This document shows positions 34,541-45,466 of a stretch of 47,750 nucleotides of DNA, piece by piece. The stretch is taken from NCBI GenBank assembly GCA_015680685.1, contig MNCI01027120.1, forward strand, positions 684,958-732,707, given 5' to 3'. The notes below the pieces were generated by a model. The model was given only the letters and a program-made list of their open reading frames with translations, was not told the origin of the DNA and did not search any database. Each line of letters opens with the position of its first letter. The stretch's first letter is position 1. The translations under genes and the position numbers were made by a program. This DNA is from Gnetum montanum (lineage: Eukaryota; Streptophyta; Gnetopsida; Gnetales; Gnetaceae).

Positions 34541-36660
34541 GAAACCGGTTGCTGCACATAATAACCATAAGGATCGGGCTGTCGGTAAGGGTATTGTTGT
34601 GTTGGCGGTGGCATCTCCCATGACTGTGGGTATTGCCACTACTGATGTTATCCAATGGGTTGTGGTGGAGTTCCACTTGGATAATACGTTAGTGGTTGGT
34701 GGAACTACCTTGGGTTACCTTGTGGATAAGGTAGCCTTCGGGGTGTTTGTCGTTGGTTGAGTCTTGGATTTAGCGCATTCACCCTAGACTCCTGTAGATG
34801 TGAGATAATGAGGCAACATCCCTTAGGATGGTCATAGTGGCAGATCTCACATCCACTATCATCATCTGTGTCAGAGTCCACAGCCCCATCAGAGATATGA
34901 ATTTTCCCCTTACCCTTGTTATGTGCAGGGCTTGAATTTCTCTACTTTGTCTTACCTTTGTCACTACTTCGTTCCTCTTTATACTCTTCTACAATTTTCA
35001 AGACTATTTCAATTCTTGAGTCTAAGGAATCCCACATTTGGTCCACCTTGGCCGATACTTCAGTTGTTAATTTTTGGATCGGCAAGATTTTTCGGTTCAT
35101 CAACTCTTCGAGTGGTGACTCATCCTCCTCATCATAGAATTTCACTCCCTTATTTTGAAGAGAGGGATTGCGGTTGTATTCTTTCACACTTTCCCTGTTA
35201 CGTAGTTCACCCTCTTCTTGCGCTACTTGTTCCAACAAGCATTGTACCTCTTGGGCTCTAAGTTGTGATAGTCTTCCTTGGGCATAAGTCCCAAGGGTTC
35301 TTCTCGTTTCATGCCTTAGCTCATCCACGATGTAGCGAAGTTGATCCCACTGAGCATACCCATGGCCCGGGCAACGATGTAACAATGTATAGTAGCAGGC
35401 CATGGTAGCATCCAAGGGTTCATAAGCGCCTTGTTTCTAGCCTTGGATCTACGTACGCAAATTGGACACTCTGGAGTACGTCTGATATTTATTGTTAAAG
35501 AGTTCAAGCATTGTACTCCACCTCTTGATGGTTTTCGGTTCTAAGGATCGGTACCAACTCTCTGCCTCTTTGATGAGTGTCTTTGGGAACAACTTAAGCT
35601 TCTACCACTCATTGTCTATATTTTGTAAGGCACAAGCATCATGGAATGCCTGTAAATGATACTGTGGATCAGCGTTGTATCCCCCTTGAAAACATGGGAT
35701 ATTATTTATGTCCAAATGCTTGATCTGACTATCCTTTAAGTGCCTTGTTGGAATCCTAACAGCCTCTGTAATGTCAACCATACTTCGGGTTGCAAGTAGG
35801 GGCTTGTCATGATCCTCTCTTTCATGACATCTATGACATCTTCTTGGTTTCCTACTCTCCCTACATCCTTACCCTTGTCCTCTGTCTCATCTTTCCCGTC
35901 GAGGTTTCTCATCTTCCTTACCTTTACCCTCACCATTATGTTCACGATGGCTGCACCCAGATGTGGAAGGAGAGGGTGAGTTGTGAGATGAAGGAGACGA
36001 AGAAGGGGAGCCATCACCATGGTGATGTTTCTTACCTTCTCTTCGACTGCTTCATCCCCAATCGTTATAACGATCTAAGTGTCCGTCCTTAGCGTGAGTT
36101 GTTGTTCCTTCCTTGAACAGTTGGCATTCATGGGGATCAGAACCAATGTTATGGATCATTGAGTGTAGGTTCTGATGCCTTACCTCCTCACCATTGTTAG
36201 GAGGAGGAACATCATTTGCTAAAGAACCCGTTATGAGGGGTTCCTCGTCTCCTATTTCACTAAGGACGTGCGGGACCTTGCCCTTCAACAGTGTATGTTG
36301 ACTCTCCTACCTTAAGTCCCTCATACATTGCGCGTCTGTGGGATGATAATTCCTCATATCAAAATGCTCAGCAACGTATTCAACAAATAATTCTATCATG
36401 TCAATCTGTGCCAAGGCACGGAAGATCATGTTAGAGACTGATCGATCTGGGGGTAACATGATGTTACCTTGCAGATCTCTCCATCGCAGTTGTCCATCTT
36501 GATGAAGAATAAAGGTAAAGTTAGGAATATGTTCATCAGGATGAGTATAGACTATCTTATATTGTTTAGGACTTCGCTGGTTTTGGTTATGTGTTGTATG
36601 TTGGTAATTGTCTCTAGTGTTAGTCTTAGGTGGTGAATTACTTTTGTGAGAAGAAGTCAT
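34541..36660 (-). pseudogene. gag: Element M gag
   Basis: It starts MTSSHKSNSPPK at 36660 and is collinear with E3 gag: YTHPDEHIPNFTFILHQDGQ, a His/Ser-rich linker, the gag core (near 35560-35300), TEVSAKVDQMWDSLDSRIE, and the zinc knuckle CEICHYDHPKGCC (near 34850-34810). A few stops and frameshifts break it. At the end, the codons that are TAG in E3 are CAG here, twice, so the ancestral gag read on into protease without a stop. Confidence 0.8.
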
Positions 36661-36785
36661 TTTCTATCGGTGTGCTATTTCACCGTTATATAATTCTTAT
36701 CTAATTAATTAACCTGAAGGTTTGTTAAGGCTCCCAACGATTTGAATGATTTTCTTTATGTTCTATTTGGCGTACAAACACTTAG

Positions 36786-36803
36786 TCCCCGGTAATGGCA
36801 CCA
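36786..36803 (-). other. Primer-binding site of element M (tRNA-Asp type)
   Basis: In minus orientation tggtgccattaccgggga matches the E3 site except for three transitions. It sits one base from the 5' LTR end. Confidence 0.85.
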
Positions 36804-36804
36804 A

Positions 36805-37803
36805 TGATGAGTGGTGGGTATCCCTACACTCAACCATATGAATACGAGTGTCGCACACACAATCCGATCAAACTCTGTAGACTAAATGCCTACATGCCCC
36901 ATGGAACACTTGGGGTTAATTAATCGTTGTCTTCCCAGACTTACTTGTATGTGTCACGGTGTATGGTTAAGCACGTTTGAGGTATATGATTTTTTTGGTC
37001 TTTTATGTTTTATGTCTTCTGCGCTACGAGAGAAGAGTTGAGAAACTAAGGCTAACTCTAACTAATGCACTAAGTCTAATTTACCTAGTGTCAGCATCCA
37101 TTCCCACTTACTGTACACACCCTGAACTATGCAACTATGGCTACCAAACGCTAATGGTTATTGGGATCACCACACGTAACTCACGTGCTCGAAGTGGTCG
37201 TATTGAGGCACTTAACTAGCCTAAGTGTGATAAGCATCCATTCCTTAGCTATCTGTACACATCCTTGAATGCTCGTAACCAAGTCGTACTTATCCTGCGT
37301 TCTAGAAGATAAGGGTGAGAGAGACTAATCGTGATGAGCAACCGATTCCTTGACTAACCGTACACATTCGTAAATGCTCGTAATCAAGTCATACTCATAT
37401 TGCGCTACTGCAAGTAATAAATGACAAGTAGGAACTAACATGTAATAAACCTTTTCCATGTACTGCAAGGTTTATCCACAAAGCTTATCTTTATTGCTGT
37501 ACATAACTTGCATTCAGGTACAAAGCTGCTCGAATAAAGATCCGTTCAGTTGGGGACTCCTATTGCGGGCACATGGAAAATAATCTATCTCTGGGGTGAT
37601 CAATCTGCCAGAGTTTCCATACTTTAAGCTTAGGATGAGGAATAAGGGGAGTGTCACCTCTTATTTATAGATATGGTGGTGGACCACGATATTGCGTACG
37701 TGATATCGCAGGGGATGATGCGATATCGTGAGGGATGTGATATCACGACGGCCAAAATATTGCGTACACGATATTGCCGCTCATGTAATATCGCATCCCA
37801 TCA
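36805..37803 (-). repeat. 5' LTR of element M
   Basis: It runs from TGATGGGATGCGATATTAC (37803) to CTCATCA (36805) on the minus strand, 999 bp. It carries about seven GATATCGC-like palindromes between 37685 and 37800, more than the 3' LTR. A TATAAATAAGAGG box lies near 37665 and AATAAAG near 37485. Confidence 0.9.
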
Positions 37804-38780
37804 CTAACATAGGATTTACACTGACCCCTCCATAAAACCTCGAAAACAATCGCAGAGGCGATTGAACCCAAAATTGAAGCAAGTAGTAAAAGAAGAAATA
37901 GAATAGCTTCTTAACGTTGGGTTCATATATTCCATTGCTGATAGCAAATGGGTTAGTCCTCTAGTGATCGTGCCTAAAAAGGGAGGAAAATGGAGGGTGT
38001 GTATAGATTTTAGGCTACTGAACATGGCAACATTTAAGGATCACTTTCTATTTCCATTCGTTGACCAAGTCTTAGACACCATAGCAGGGCATCGCTATTA
38101 TAGTTTTCTGGATGAATATAGTGGATACAACCAAATACAGATAGCCCTAGAAGATCAAGCCAAAACAACATTCACCAGTCCTTAGGGAATGTTTGCATAT
38201 ACACAAATGCCTTTTGGCTTGTGCAATGCTCCCACCACGTTTCAACACCTAGTTCTAAGCATATTCCANGGGAGCATTGCACAAGCCAAAAGGCATTTGT
38301 GTATATGCAAACATTCCCTAAGGACTGGTGAATGTTGTTTTGGCTTGATCTTCTAGGGCTATCTGTATTTGGTTGTATCCACTATATTCATCCAGAAAAC
38401 TATAATAGCGATGCCCTGCTATGGTGTCTAAGACTTGGTCAANAAATCGAGTGGAAGTCTTTATGGACGACTTCTCCACTTATGGAACAAGCTTTGATCA
38501 AGCCTTGGACCGATTGGAGCAAGTGCTGAAAAGATGCATAAAAACTAACTTAAGGCTCAATTGGCAGAAAAGCCATTTGATGGTCCAAGAAGGTGTAGTA
38601 CTTGGACATAAGATTTCACATTCAGGAATAGAGGTAGACCCAGATAAAGTTAGGGTCATCCAAGGAATCACTCGTCAAGCAGAAATTGTCAAAGACATTT
38701 GGTGATTCCTTGGACACACTGGCTACTATAGAAGATTCATTGAGAACTTCTCCAAGATTGCCAAACCATTGGTAGAACTA
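37804..38780 (+). pseudogene. E2 reverse transcriptase (with assembly artefact)
   Basis: The E2 frame resumes after element M. It contains VPKKGGKWRVCIDFRLLN, FVDQVLDTIAGHRYYSFL, EYSGYNQIQIA, PFGLCNAPTTFQ, the catalytic FMDDFSTYGTSFDQALDRL (near 38460-38515), VLGHKISHSGIEVDPDK and [16 protein letters not shown]. Stops include a TAG replacing Trp near 38185. The run is interrupted at 38269-38443 by a false inverted block with an N on each side. Athila-type reverse transcriptase. Confidence 0.85.
38269..38443. other. Inverted-copy assembly artefact bracketed by N
   Basis: The 173 bases at 38270-38442 are the exact reverse complement of 38061-38233 as far as I can read. A single N stands on each side, at 38269 and 38443. 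The block sits where the other elements have only a short coding segment (near 47325-47345 in E3). This looks like a mis-joined read or gap fill. Confidence 0.9.
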
Positions 38781-39508
38781 ACAAAGAAGGATGCGCCATT
38801 CGAATGGACCAGGGAATGTAAATGAGCATTCCAAACCCTGAAATAAAATTTTGTAGAAACTCCCATTCTACAAGCTCCTAACTGGTCTAGACCATTCCAT
38901 ATAATGACTGATGCATCCAATTATGCCTTAGGAGCTGTACTTACATAGTTAGATGACCAAAAAATTTACCTTACTACATTCACTGTGTAAGTAAGAGTAT
39001 CGCCGGTGCATAACTTAACTACACAACTACCGAGAAAGAATTAATGGCTGTAGTGTTTACACTAGATAAGTTTAGGCACTATGTGTTAGGTTACAAAGTG
39101 TTCATCCACATGGATCATAGTGCAATCTGGTTCCTCATGAACAAGCCAACGATTAGCCCTCATATTATGTGGTGGCTGGTAATCCTACAAGAGTTTGATC
39201 AAACGATGATTGATCGAAATGTCATTGAAAACATAGTTGCAGATCATTTATCTTGGTTGCACTGGGACAACAAAGAGGATGAATATGTAATGTTCGATCA
39301 TTTTCTTGGTGAAGCCCTCTTTACTGGTGTAGTAAATAACCAACCCATGGAAAGGAATTGGTATAGTAACATTCTCTCCTATCTCCTTACCCAACAAACA
39401 CCACAGGAGCTAGACTTTAGAAAGAAACAACAGTTTCTTCATAGGACTAAGTACTTCATGGAGATCAACAGACAACTTTACAAAGTATGTCCTGATGGCT
39501 TGGTTTGA
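38781..39508 (+). pseudogene. E2 RNase H and connection to integrase
   Basis: Segments in order: DASNYALGAVL, TTEKELMAVVFTLDKFRHYV, HMDHSAIWFLMNKPTISP, LQEFDQTMIDRNVIENIVADHLSWL, then the spacer up to QLYKVCPDGLV. The last part (39044-39508) is open for 154 codons. Earlier parts have stops near 38824, 38842 and 38945. Confidence 0.8.
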
Positions 39509-40672
39509 TGGTGTGTGCCCAAGGTGGACCAACCAAGAGTTCTCCAAGACACTCATGAGGGTCCTTGTGGGGGTCACTATGTAGGGAGACAAATGGCTAT
39601 TAAGATCTTGCTTGCAGGATATTACTAGCTGACATTATTCTGGGATGCCCATCAATTTGTCAAATCTTGTGAGCACTATCAACGTGATGGGGGAATGACT
39701 GCTAGAATGGAGGGCCCGCAACAATGGATTCAACCTTTAGAACCCTCGACATTTGAGGAATAGACTTTATGGGGTACATTACACCAATGTCCAATGGAAA
39801 AGCTTACATTATTGTTGCCATAGACTATCTAACAAAATGGGTTGAAGTAGCTGCTATTACAGATTGCACATCATCTAGAGATGCACGATTTGTGCAACAA
39901 CAAATCGTAAATAGGTTTGGTGTGCCACGTGCACTTATCTTGGATAATGTAACACACTTCACAGGTGCAACTTTTTAAAAGTTAATGCAATGCTTAGGGT
40001 TTGAACATAAATTGACTACACCTTATCATTCGCAAACTAATGGACAAGCTGAGGTCACTAACAGGGAGATCACTAAAATATTGACAAGGACAATTAGCAA
40101 GTATAGGTGAGATTGGAGCAAGAAACTGAATGATGCTCTTTGGGCATACCGCTCCACTTGGAAACTCCCTATAGGCTACTCTCCCTATAATTCAAACCGA
40201 GCTCTGTACACTATCCATGGCTTGTCTCCGCTTCGACCTTGATCTAGCACAAAAACAAAGGTTGGAAACTTTAAACATGCTAGATGAAAATTGATTAGTT
40301 GCCCTATCATCAAATGAGTTGCACAAGGCATATAACAAGCAACATCATAACTTGAAAATTCGAAAGGTTAAGTATCAACTAAGAGATAAGGTTCTCTACT
40401 GGAACCCCACACATGTGCCACAACACAAAAAATTTCAAACATTGTGGGAAGGACCTTACATTATTCATACAACCTTTCCTTCAGGGGCCATGACCATATA
40501 TAAACCTAAGAGCCCTGATAAGAGATTACTAGTCAATGTGCAACAAAGAAAACCCTTCCATGAACTTAGAACGACCAGTTTCCCTAATACCTCTGAGAAA
40601 GGACGACCCTGCTCATTATTTTGGATCTCCCCCTTCCAACTCAGTCATGGGGGATATGGCCACCTCTGCTAA
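39509..40672 (+). pseudogene. E2 integrase
   Basis: It begins with an HHCC-type zinc region (THEGPCGGHYVGRQ...SCEHYQ), in which the last cysteine of the usual CxxC is Tyr. The catalytic core has VAIDYLTKWVEVAA (first Asp), RALILDNVTHFTG (second Asp) and QTNGQAEVTNREI (Glu, near 40045). The C-terminal part (40319-40672) is open: KVKYQLRDKVLYW, KFQTLWEGPYIIHTTFPSGAM. No chromodomain is seen. Stops and a frameshift lie near 39625, 39763 and 39976. Confidence 0.8.
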
Positions 40673-42233
40673 TGAACTGAGGCCCTAAGTTCCTTTTTAA
40701 GTTTTTGTTTTACACATTTTTGTTTTAGAAATTTCTGTAACTTTTCTTGTTTTTGTTTTGCAACATCATTTATACTCTTTCATTTCTTTGTGCGTTTGTT
40801 TGTTTTGTTAGGTTCATCACCTAATAAGTGCTTCTGATGGTGGTATGAATTGTATTCTATTGATTGCTAATGTTTGGTTTTTACCTTGGAGTTATAATGT
40901 TGATACTAAGGTATGGTTCTTTTTGGTATAACTAGCAATGAGTGCACGTCATTAATGCATTCATCAATTTCTATTGTCTGTCTTGGCTTGGAACTGTATA
41001 GTCACTTTCTTAACAATAAAACTATTAATGAATCGGTGATTGGGTATTTCTCAAACTGAGGAAGGACTCAAGGACTGAAAAGGGTGTGATTTCAAAGGGA
41101 TTTGATGCATTGGTGCTAGCCATTCTCTTGGGTGCTTAGATGTTTTCTTCTTGAGTTCTCTTTAGCATTCTGACATTGCTCCAATATTGGAAAGCTGAGT
41201 TAATAAAAATAATAACTCTTTGCATGGTGTGGTTCTCAAGAAAAAAAAATAGTGGGAATTCAAAGCACACCCCTTAGATGAAATAACCAGCTGGGCTACA
41301 AGCCCTGGTTATGGAACTAAACAAATATGTTCCCTCTAACTAAGGCCCTTTGTCACTTCCTACTTTTCCTTTTTTCATTTCCTCGGAATGGTGGTGACTC
41401 TTTGGCAGAAGTATTCTTGCTACTTCAAGTGGATGGATTGGCCAAGTGTATTAATGCGAAGTCATTGAATGTGGATTGTTTAAGGCTGGATTTGGAATGA
41501 GATCTACTAAGTCAAATTAACCATAAATACACAAGGGGCTATACAACACCTTGTTCTTGAGACTTCATTCTATTCTCTTCTTTCCATCATTCTTTCTCCA
41601 TTTTCCACCTCATTGCTGATTATATCAATAGTCCATATTTTGGTTGATGCATTGTTTTCTTTTTGGTAAATTCTTGTGGTTAAGACTTTAACTCTTGCTT
41701 CCAAATGATATTTCCAGACCCTACAGACTCTTTGAATGTGGGATTGTTAGGGCATTAAGGGCATGAGCCTACTTTGGGGAGGACCCACTGACATTCCTAC
41801 TTGGTGCATCAGTTAACTTCTTTCCCTTAAGCATTTCCGCAATCAACATTTATTTTGTTCATTTCCACCTTTGACATCCATTTTATCGGCGTTGCTATTG
41901 TTTCTTTTCTCCATCTTTCTTATTCCTTATATTTGTCAATTCTATTACTACTAGAGGATCCCTCTTAGTCATGGGGGTCTTGGTCCAATTTTTTCAATTT
42001 TCTCCTAACCTGTACACCTTACACCTTTGGTAGTCACTAGTATTATATCTCCAGAATCTGTATTAGCCATATCACAACTTAGCCAATGAACTGTACATCG
42101 AGGCAAGGTATCAACTGCATTGTGATTTATTTACCCTTGCTAATATGTGACTGTGTTGTGTGTGCAGATGGAAATCATACAACAACAGATTGGAGCTGGA
42201 GAAAACACTTAGGATGGATTGGTGCTAGAATAG
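40673..42233 (+). other. E2 3' noncoding region, truncated by E3
   Basis: The region starts with CAGTCATGGGGGATATGGCC (40642-40661), has a second TAGTCATGGGGGT at 41966-41978, and aligns with the M 3' noncoding region up to the GTGTGCAGATGG segment (42160-42180). It ends at 42233, where the LTR of E3 begins. The real polypurine tract and 3' LTR of E2 are not in the window. No supported ORF lies here. Confidence 0.7.
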
Positions 42234-43238
42234 TGATGAGACGCGACTTGCATGTGCCGTGATATCGCGTCCCGCCACCATTTCTATAAATAAGAGGTGG
42301 TACTCCCTTCATTTCCCAATCCTGGCTAGTGTAGCAAAGCTCTGGCAGATTGATCACTCCAGAGCTAGAATTTTTCCCCATGTGCCCACAGTAGGAGTCC
42401 TAGAGTGAACGGCTCTTTATTCGAGCAGCTTGTAACCTGAACCCAAGTTGTGTACGGCAATAAAGACGAACTTGTTTGGATAAACCTTGCAGCACGTGGT
42501 TTCATTTATTGCTTTATTTCCTGCTTTCCTAGTGCGTTCAAGTACGACTTGATTACGAGCGTCTACGGACGTGTACGGCTAGTCAAGGAATCGGCTGCTT
42601 GACGCAATGCATGAGTACGACTCAATTACGAGCATTGGATGCTTGGTAACCCAGTAGCGTATTCCAGGATTCTGCGCTTGGTAACTCCCGGGTCTAATGT
42701 GTACGGCTAGTTGAGGAATCGGCTGCTCATTGCTAGGCTAGATCGTGTGATAAGTACGACTTAGTTACGAGCACCCACGGGTGTGTACGGCTGGCTAAGG
42801 AATCGGCTGCTTATCACACGTAGGCTAAATAGGTGCCTCAGTACGACCACTTCGAGCACTTGCGTTACGTGTGGCGATCCCAGTAACGATTAGCGTTTGG
42901 TAAGCTGCAGTTGCATAGTTCAGGGTGTGTCCGGTAAGTGGGAACGGATGCTGACGCTAGTTAATTTAGACTTAGATCTTAGTTAGAGTTAGTTTAGTTT
43001 TCTCAACCCTTTCTCCTGGTAGCATAGAAGATAAGCCAAAAATACCAAAAAAATCACATACCTCAGACTTGCTTAACCATACACCGTGACACTTACAAGC
43101 AAGCCTGGGAAGACAACGAACGATTAACCCCAAGTGTTTCTTGTGGTGTTAAGGCATTTAGTCTGCGGAGTTCGACCGGATCGCGCGTGCACGCTCGTAT
43201 TCGTATGGTTGAGTGTAGGGGTACCTCGCCACTCATCA
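42234..43238 (+). repeat. 5' LTR of E3
   Basis: 1005 bp from TGATGAGACGCG to CTCATCA. It has a single GATATCGCG palindrome (near 42261), a TATAAATAAG box at 42285-42294 and an AATAAA signal at 42459-42464. The part after the signal contains three or four copies of AGTACGACTTGATTACGAGC (42540, 42613, 42752, 42840) alternating with TGTACGGCTAGTCAAGGAAT (about 42571, 42700, 42783). The left flank is aatag; the right copy of the element lies outside the window. Confidence 0.9.
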
Positions 43239-43239
43239 T

Positions 43240-43257
43240 TGGCGCCGTTGCCGGGGA
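43240..43257 (+). other. Primer-binding site of E3 (tRNA-Asp)
   Basis: tggcgccgttgccgggga is fully complementary to the 3' end of plant tRNA-Asp including CCA. It lies one base after the LTR, the standard position for Athila/Tat-type elements. Confidence 0.9.
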
Positions 43258-43384
43258 CTAAGTGTTTTTACGCCAATTGAACATAAGGGATATCACTCAC
43301 ATCGTTGTGAGCCTAAAACGAACCTTAGGGTTAATCAGTTAATTCAGAACATAAATAACGGTGAAAATTAGCACACCATTAGAA

Positions 43385-45466
43385 ATGGCTTCTTCTCATG
43401 CAATCAACTCACCTAAGGACAATACAGGAGAAAGTCAGGATCATACGCATAACCGAAATCAACCATGTCCTCAACAATCTAAAGTCACATATACTCATCC
43501 CGATGAGTATGTGCCAGATTTTACCTTTGTTTTCCATCAAGATGAGCAACTGCGGTGGAGAGACATGCAAGGTAACATCGTGTTACCCCCAGATCGATCC
43601 GCTCCCAACATGCTTTCCCGTGCTTTGGTACAGTATGGCATGCATGAGCTGCTTGCTGAATACGTTTTGGATGATTATGACACAAGGGATTATCATCCCA
43701 CAAATGCCCAACGTATTCGGGATGCAAGGCAGGAGAGCCAACATTCACTATTGAAGGGCAAGGTTCCCCACGTCATTAGTGAAATAGGAGAAGAGGAACC
43801 CCTCACGATGGGTTTCTTAGAAAATGATGTTCCTCCTCCTCACTCTAGTGAAGAGGTTAGGCATCAGGGCCTTAGATCAACGATACATATTCCAGGCTCT
43901 GATCCCCGTGAGCACCAGCTGTTCACGGCAGGAACAATCACTCGCACTAATGACGGACTCGTTGATCGTCACAACGATCGGGGCCGAAGCAGCCGAAGAG
44001 AAGGCAAGAAACATCACCATGGTGATGGATCCCCTTCTTCTTCCCCTTCATCACATCATTCACCCTCTCCTTCCACATCTGGGCGCAGCCACCATGAGCA
44101 TAACGCGGAAAGTAAAGGTAGAAGAGATGAAATGCCTCGACAAGAAGGTCGAGAGGAGTTAGGACAAGGACAAGGACGTAGGGAGAATAGGGAACCACAA
44201 CGTAGACATCACAGACGTCATGAAAGAGATGATCATGACGAACCCCTATTCGCAACCCGAAGTATGCTTGACATTAGAGAGGCAGTTAGGATTCCCACAA
44301 GGCATTTGAAAGACAGTAGGATCAAGCGTTTGGATATAAATAATATCCCACGTTTTGAAGGGGGATACAACGCTGATCCTCAACATCATTTACAGGCATT
44401 CCACGACGCCTGTGCCTTGCAGAACATAGACAATGAGTGGCAGAAACTCAAGTTGTTCCCAAGGACACTCACTAAAGAAGCGGAAAGCTGGTACCGGTCC
44501 TTAGAACCGGAAACCATCAGGAGGTGGAGTACGATGCTCGAATTGTTCAACAACAAATATCAAACGTACTCCAGAGTGTCTAACTTGCGTAAGCAGATCC
44601 AAGGCTGGAAACAAGGAGCTCATGAATCCTTGGATGCTGCCATGGCCCGTTACTACACATTGCTACATCGTTGCCCGGGCCATGGGTACGCTAAGCGGGA
44701 TCAACTTCGCCACCTCGTGGATGGGCTACGAAATGAAACGAGAAGAACTCTTGGGACTTACGCCCAAGGGAGACTCTCCCAACTAAGAGCCCATGAAGTT
44801 GAAGTATTGTTGGAACAAGTAGCACAAGAAGAGGGTGAGCTACGGAAAAGAGAAAGTGCGGAGGAATACAACCGTGATCCCTCCCTTCGCAAGAAGGGAG
44901 TGAAATTCTGTGATGAGGAGGATGAGTCACCACTCGAAGAGTTGGTGAACAGGAAAACCGTGCCGATCCAAAAGTTAACAACGGAGGTATCGGCTAAGGT
45001 AGACCAAATGTGGGATTCCTTAGACTCACGAATAGAAACAGTTTTGAAAATTGTAGAGGAGTCTAAGGATGAGCAAAGTAGTGATAAAGGCAAGAACATG
45101 CGGAGAAACTTTAACCCTGCACATAACAAGGGTAAGGGAAAAATCTCTAACTCCGATGAGGCTGAAAATTCTGATTCAGACAATGACGGTGGATGTGAGG
45201 TCTGCTATTATGACCATCCTAAGGGATGTTGTCCAATTATCTCACATCTGCAGGAGTCTGGGGTGTATGCATTAAATGCAAGATTTAATCAACGGCAAAC
45301 ACCCAGAAGGTTACCTTATCCACAAGGTAACCCAAGGAAGTTCCACCAACCCTTGACATATTATCCAAGTGGAATGCCTCCGCAGCCCATTGAACAGCAC
45401 CAGCAGTGGCAATACCCACAGTCGTGGGGGATGCCACCGCTAGCGCATCAGTACCCTTACCGGTAG
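43385..45466 (+). CDS. gag: E3 gag, open for 693 codons
   Basis: I choose ATG 43385 (MASSHAINSPKDN) because M starts at the matching place (MTSSHKSNSPPK); an in-frame ATG at 43361 adds eight codons. Parts in order: an N-terminal domain with YTHPDEYVPDFTFVFHQDEQ (residues ~25-45), a His/Ser-rich basic linker (~205-275), DSRIKRLDINNIPRFEGGYN, the retrotransposon gag core (~320-470, with WKQGAHESLDAAMARYYTLL), an acidic linker and a zinc knuckle CEVCYYDHPKGCC (C-X2-C-X3-H-X4-C, ~600). Gag forms the particle that packages element RNA. The terminal TAG is a CAG in M and CAA in E2, so the native frame continued into protease. Confidence 0.9.
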   Translation: MASSHAINSPKDNTGESQDHTHNRNQPCPQQSKVTYTHPDEYVPDFTFVFHQDEQLRWRDMQGNIVLPPDRSAPNMLSRALVQYGMHELLAEYVLDDYDTRDYHPTNAQRIRDARQESQHSLLKGKVPHVISEIGEEEPLTMGFLENDVPPPHSSEEVRHQGLRSTIHIPGSDPREHQLFTAGTITRTNDGLVDRHNDRGRSSRREGKKHHHGDGSPSSSPSSHHSPSPSTSGRSHHEHNAESKGRRDEMPRQEGREELGQGQGRRENREPQRRHHRRHERDDHDEPLFATRSMLDIREAVRIPTRHLKDSRIKRLDINNIPRFEGGYNADPQHHLQAFHDACALQNIDNEWQKLKLFPRTLTKEAESWYRSLEPETIRRWSTMLELFNNKYQTYSRVSNLRKQIQGWKQGAHESLDAAMARYYTLLHRCPGHGYAKRDQLRHLVDGLRNETRRTLGTYAQGRLSQLRAHEVEVLLEQVAQEEGELRKRESAEEYNRDPSLRKKGVKFCDEEDESPLEELVNRKTVPIQKLTTEVSAKVDQMWDSLDSRIETVLKIVEESKDEQSSDKGKNMRRNFNPAHNKGKGKISNSDEAENSDSDNDGGCEVCYYDHPKGCCPIISHLQESGVYALNARFNQRQTPRRLPYPQGNPRKFHQPLTYYPSGMPPQPIEQHQQWQYPQSWGMPPLAHQYPYR

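Larger units (their letters stand above)
30324..37803 (-). mobile_element. Element M: gag-protease gypsy element lacking reverse transcriptase, RNase H and integrase
   Basis: It is a complete minus-strand insertion in E2 with two LTRs, primer site, gag, protease, 3' noncoding region and polypurine tract. The coding part jumps from the linker after protease (near 33420) to the last few codons of integrase (near 33390), so roughly 3 kb of pol is absent compared with E2. E2 coding sequence is interrupted within GIDPRICQ|HRIYTD. Flanking pentamers ccagt (left) and ctaac (right) differ from E3's uninterrupted ccaac by transitions only, so a decayed 5-bp target duplication fits. Confidence 0.85.

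Noticed and set aside
38332-38529. ORF crossing the N at 38443
   Set aside because: It is built from the inverted assembly artefact.
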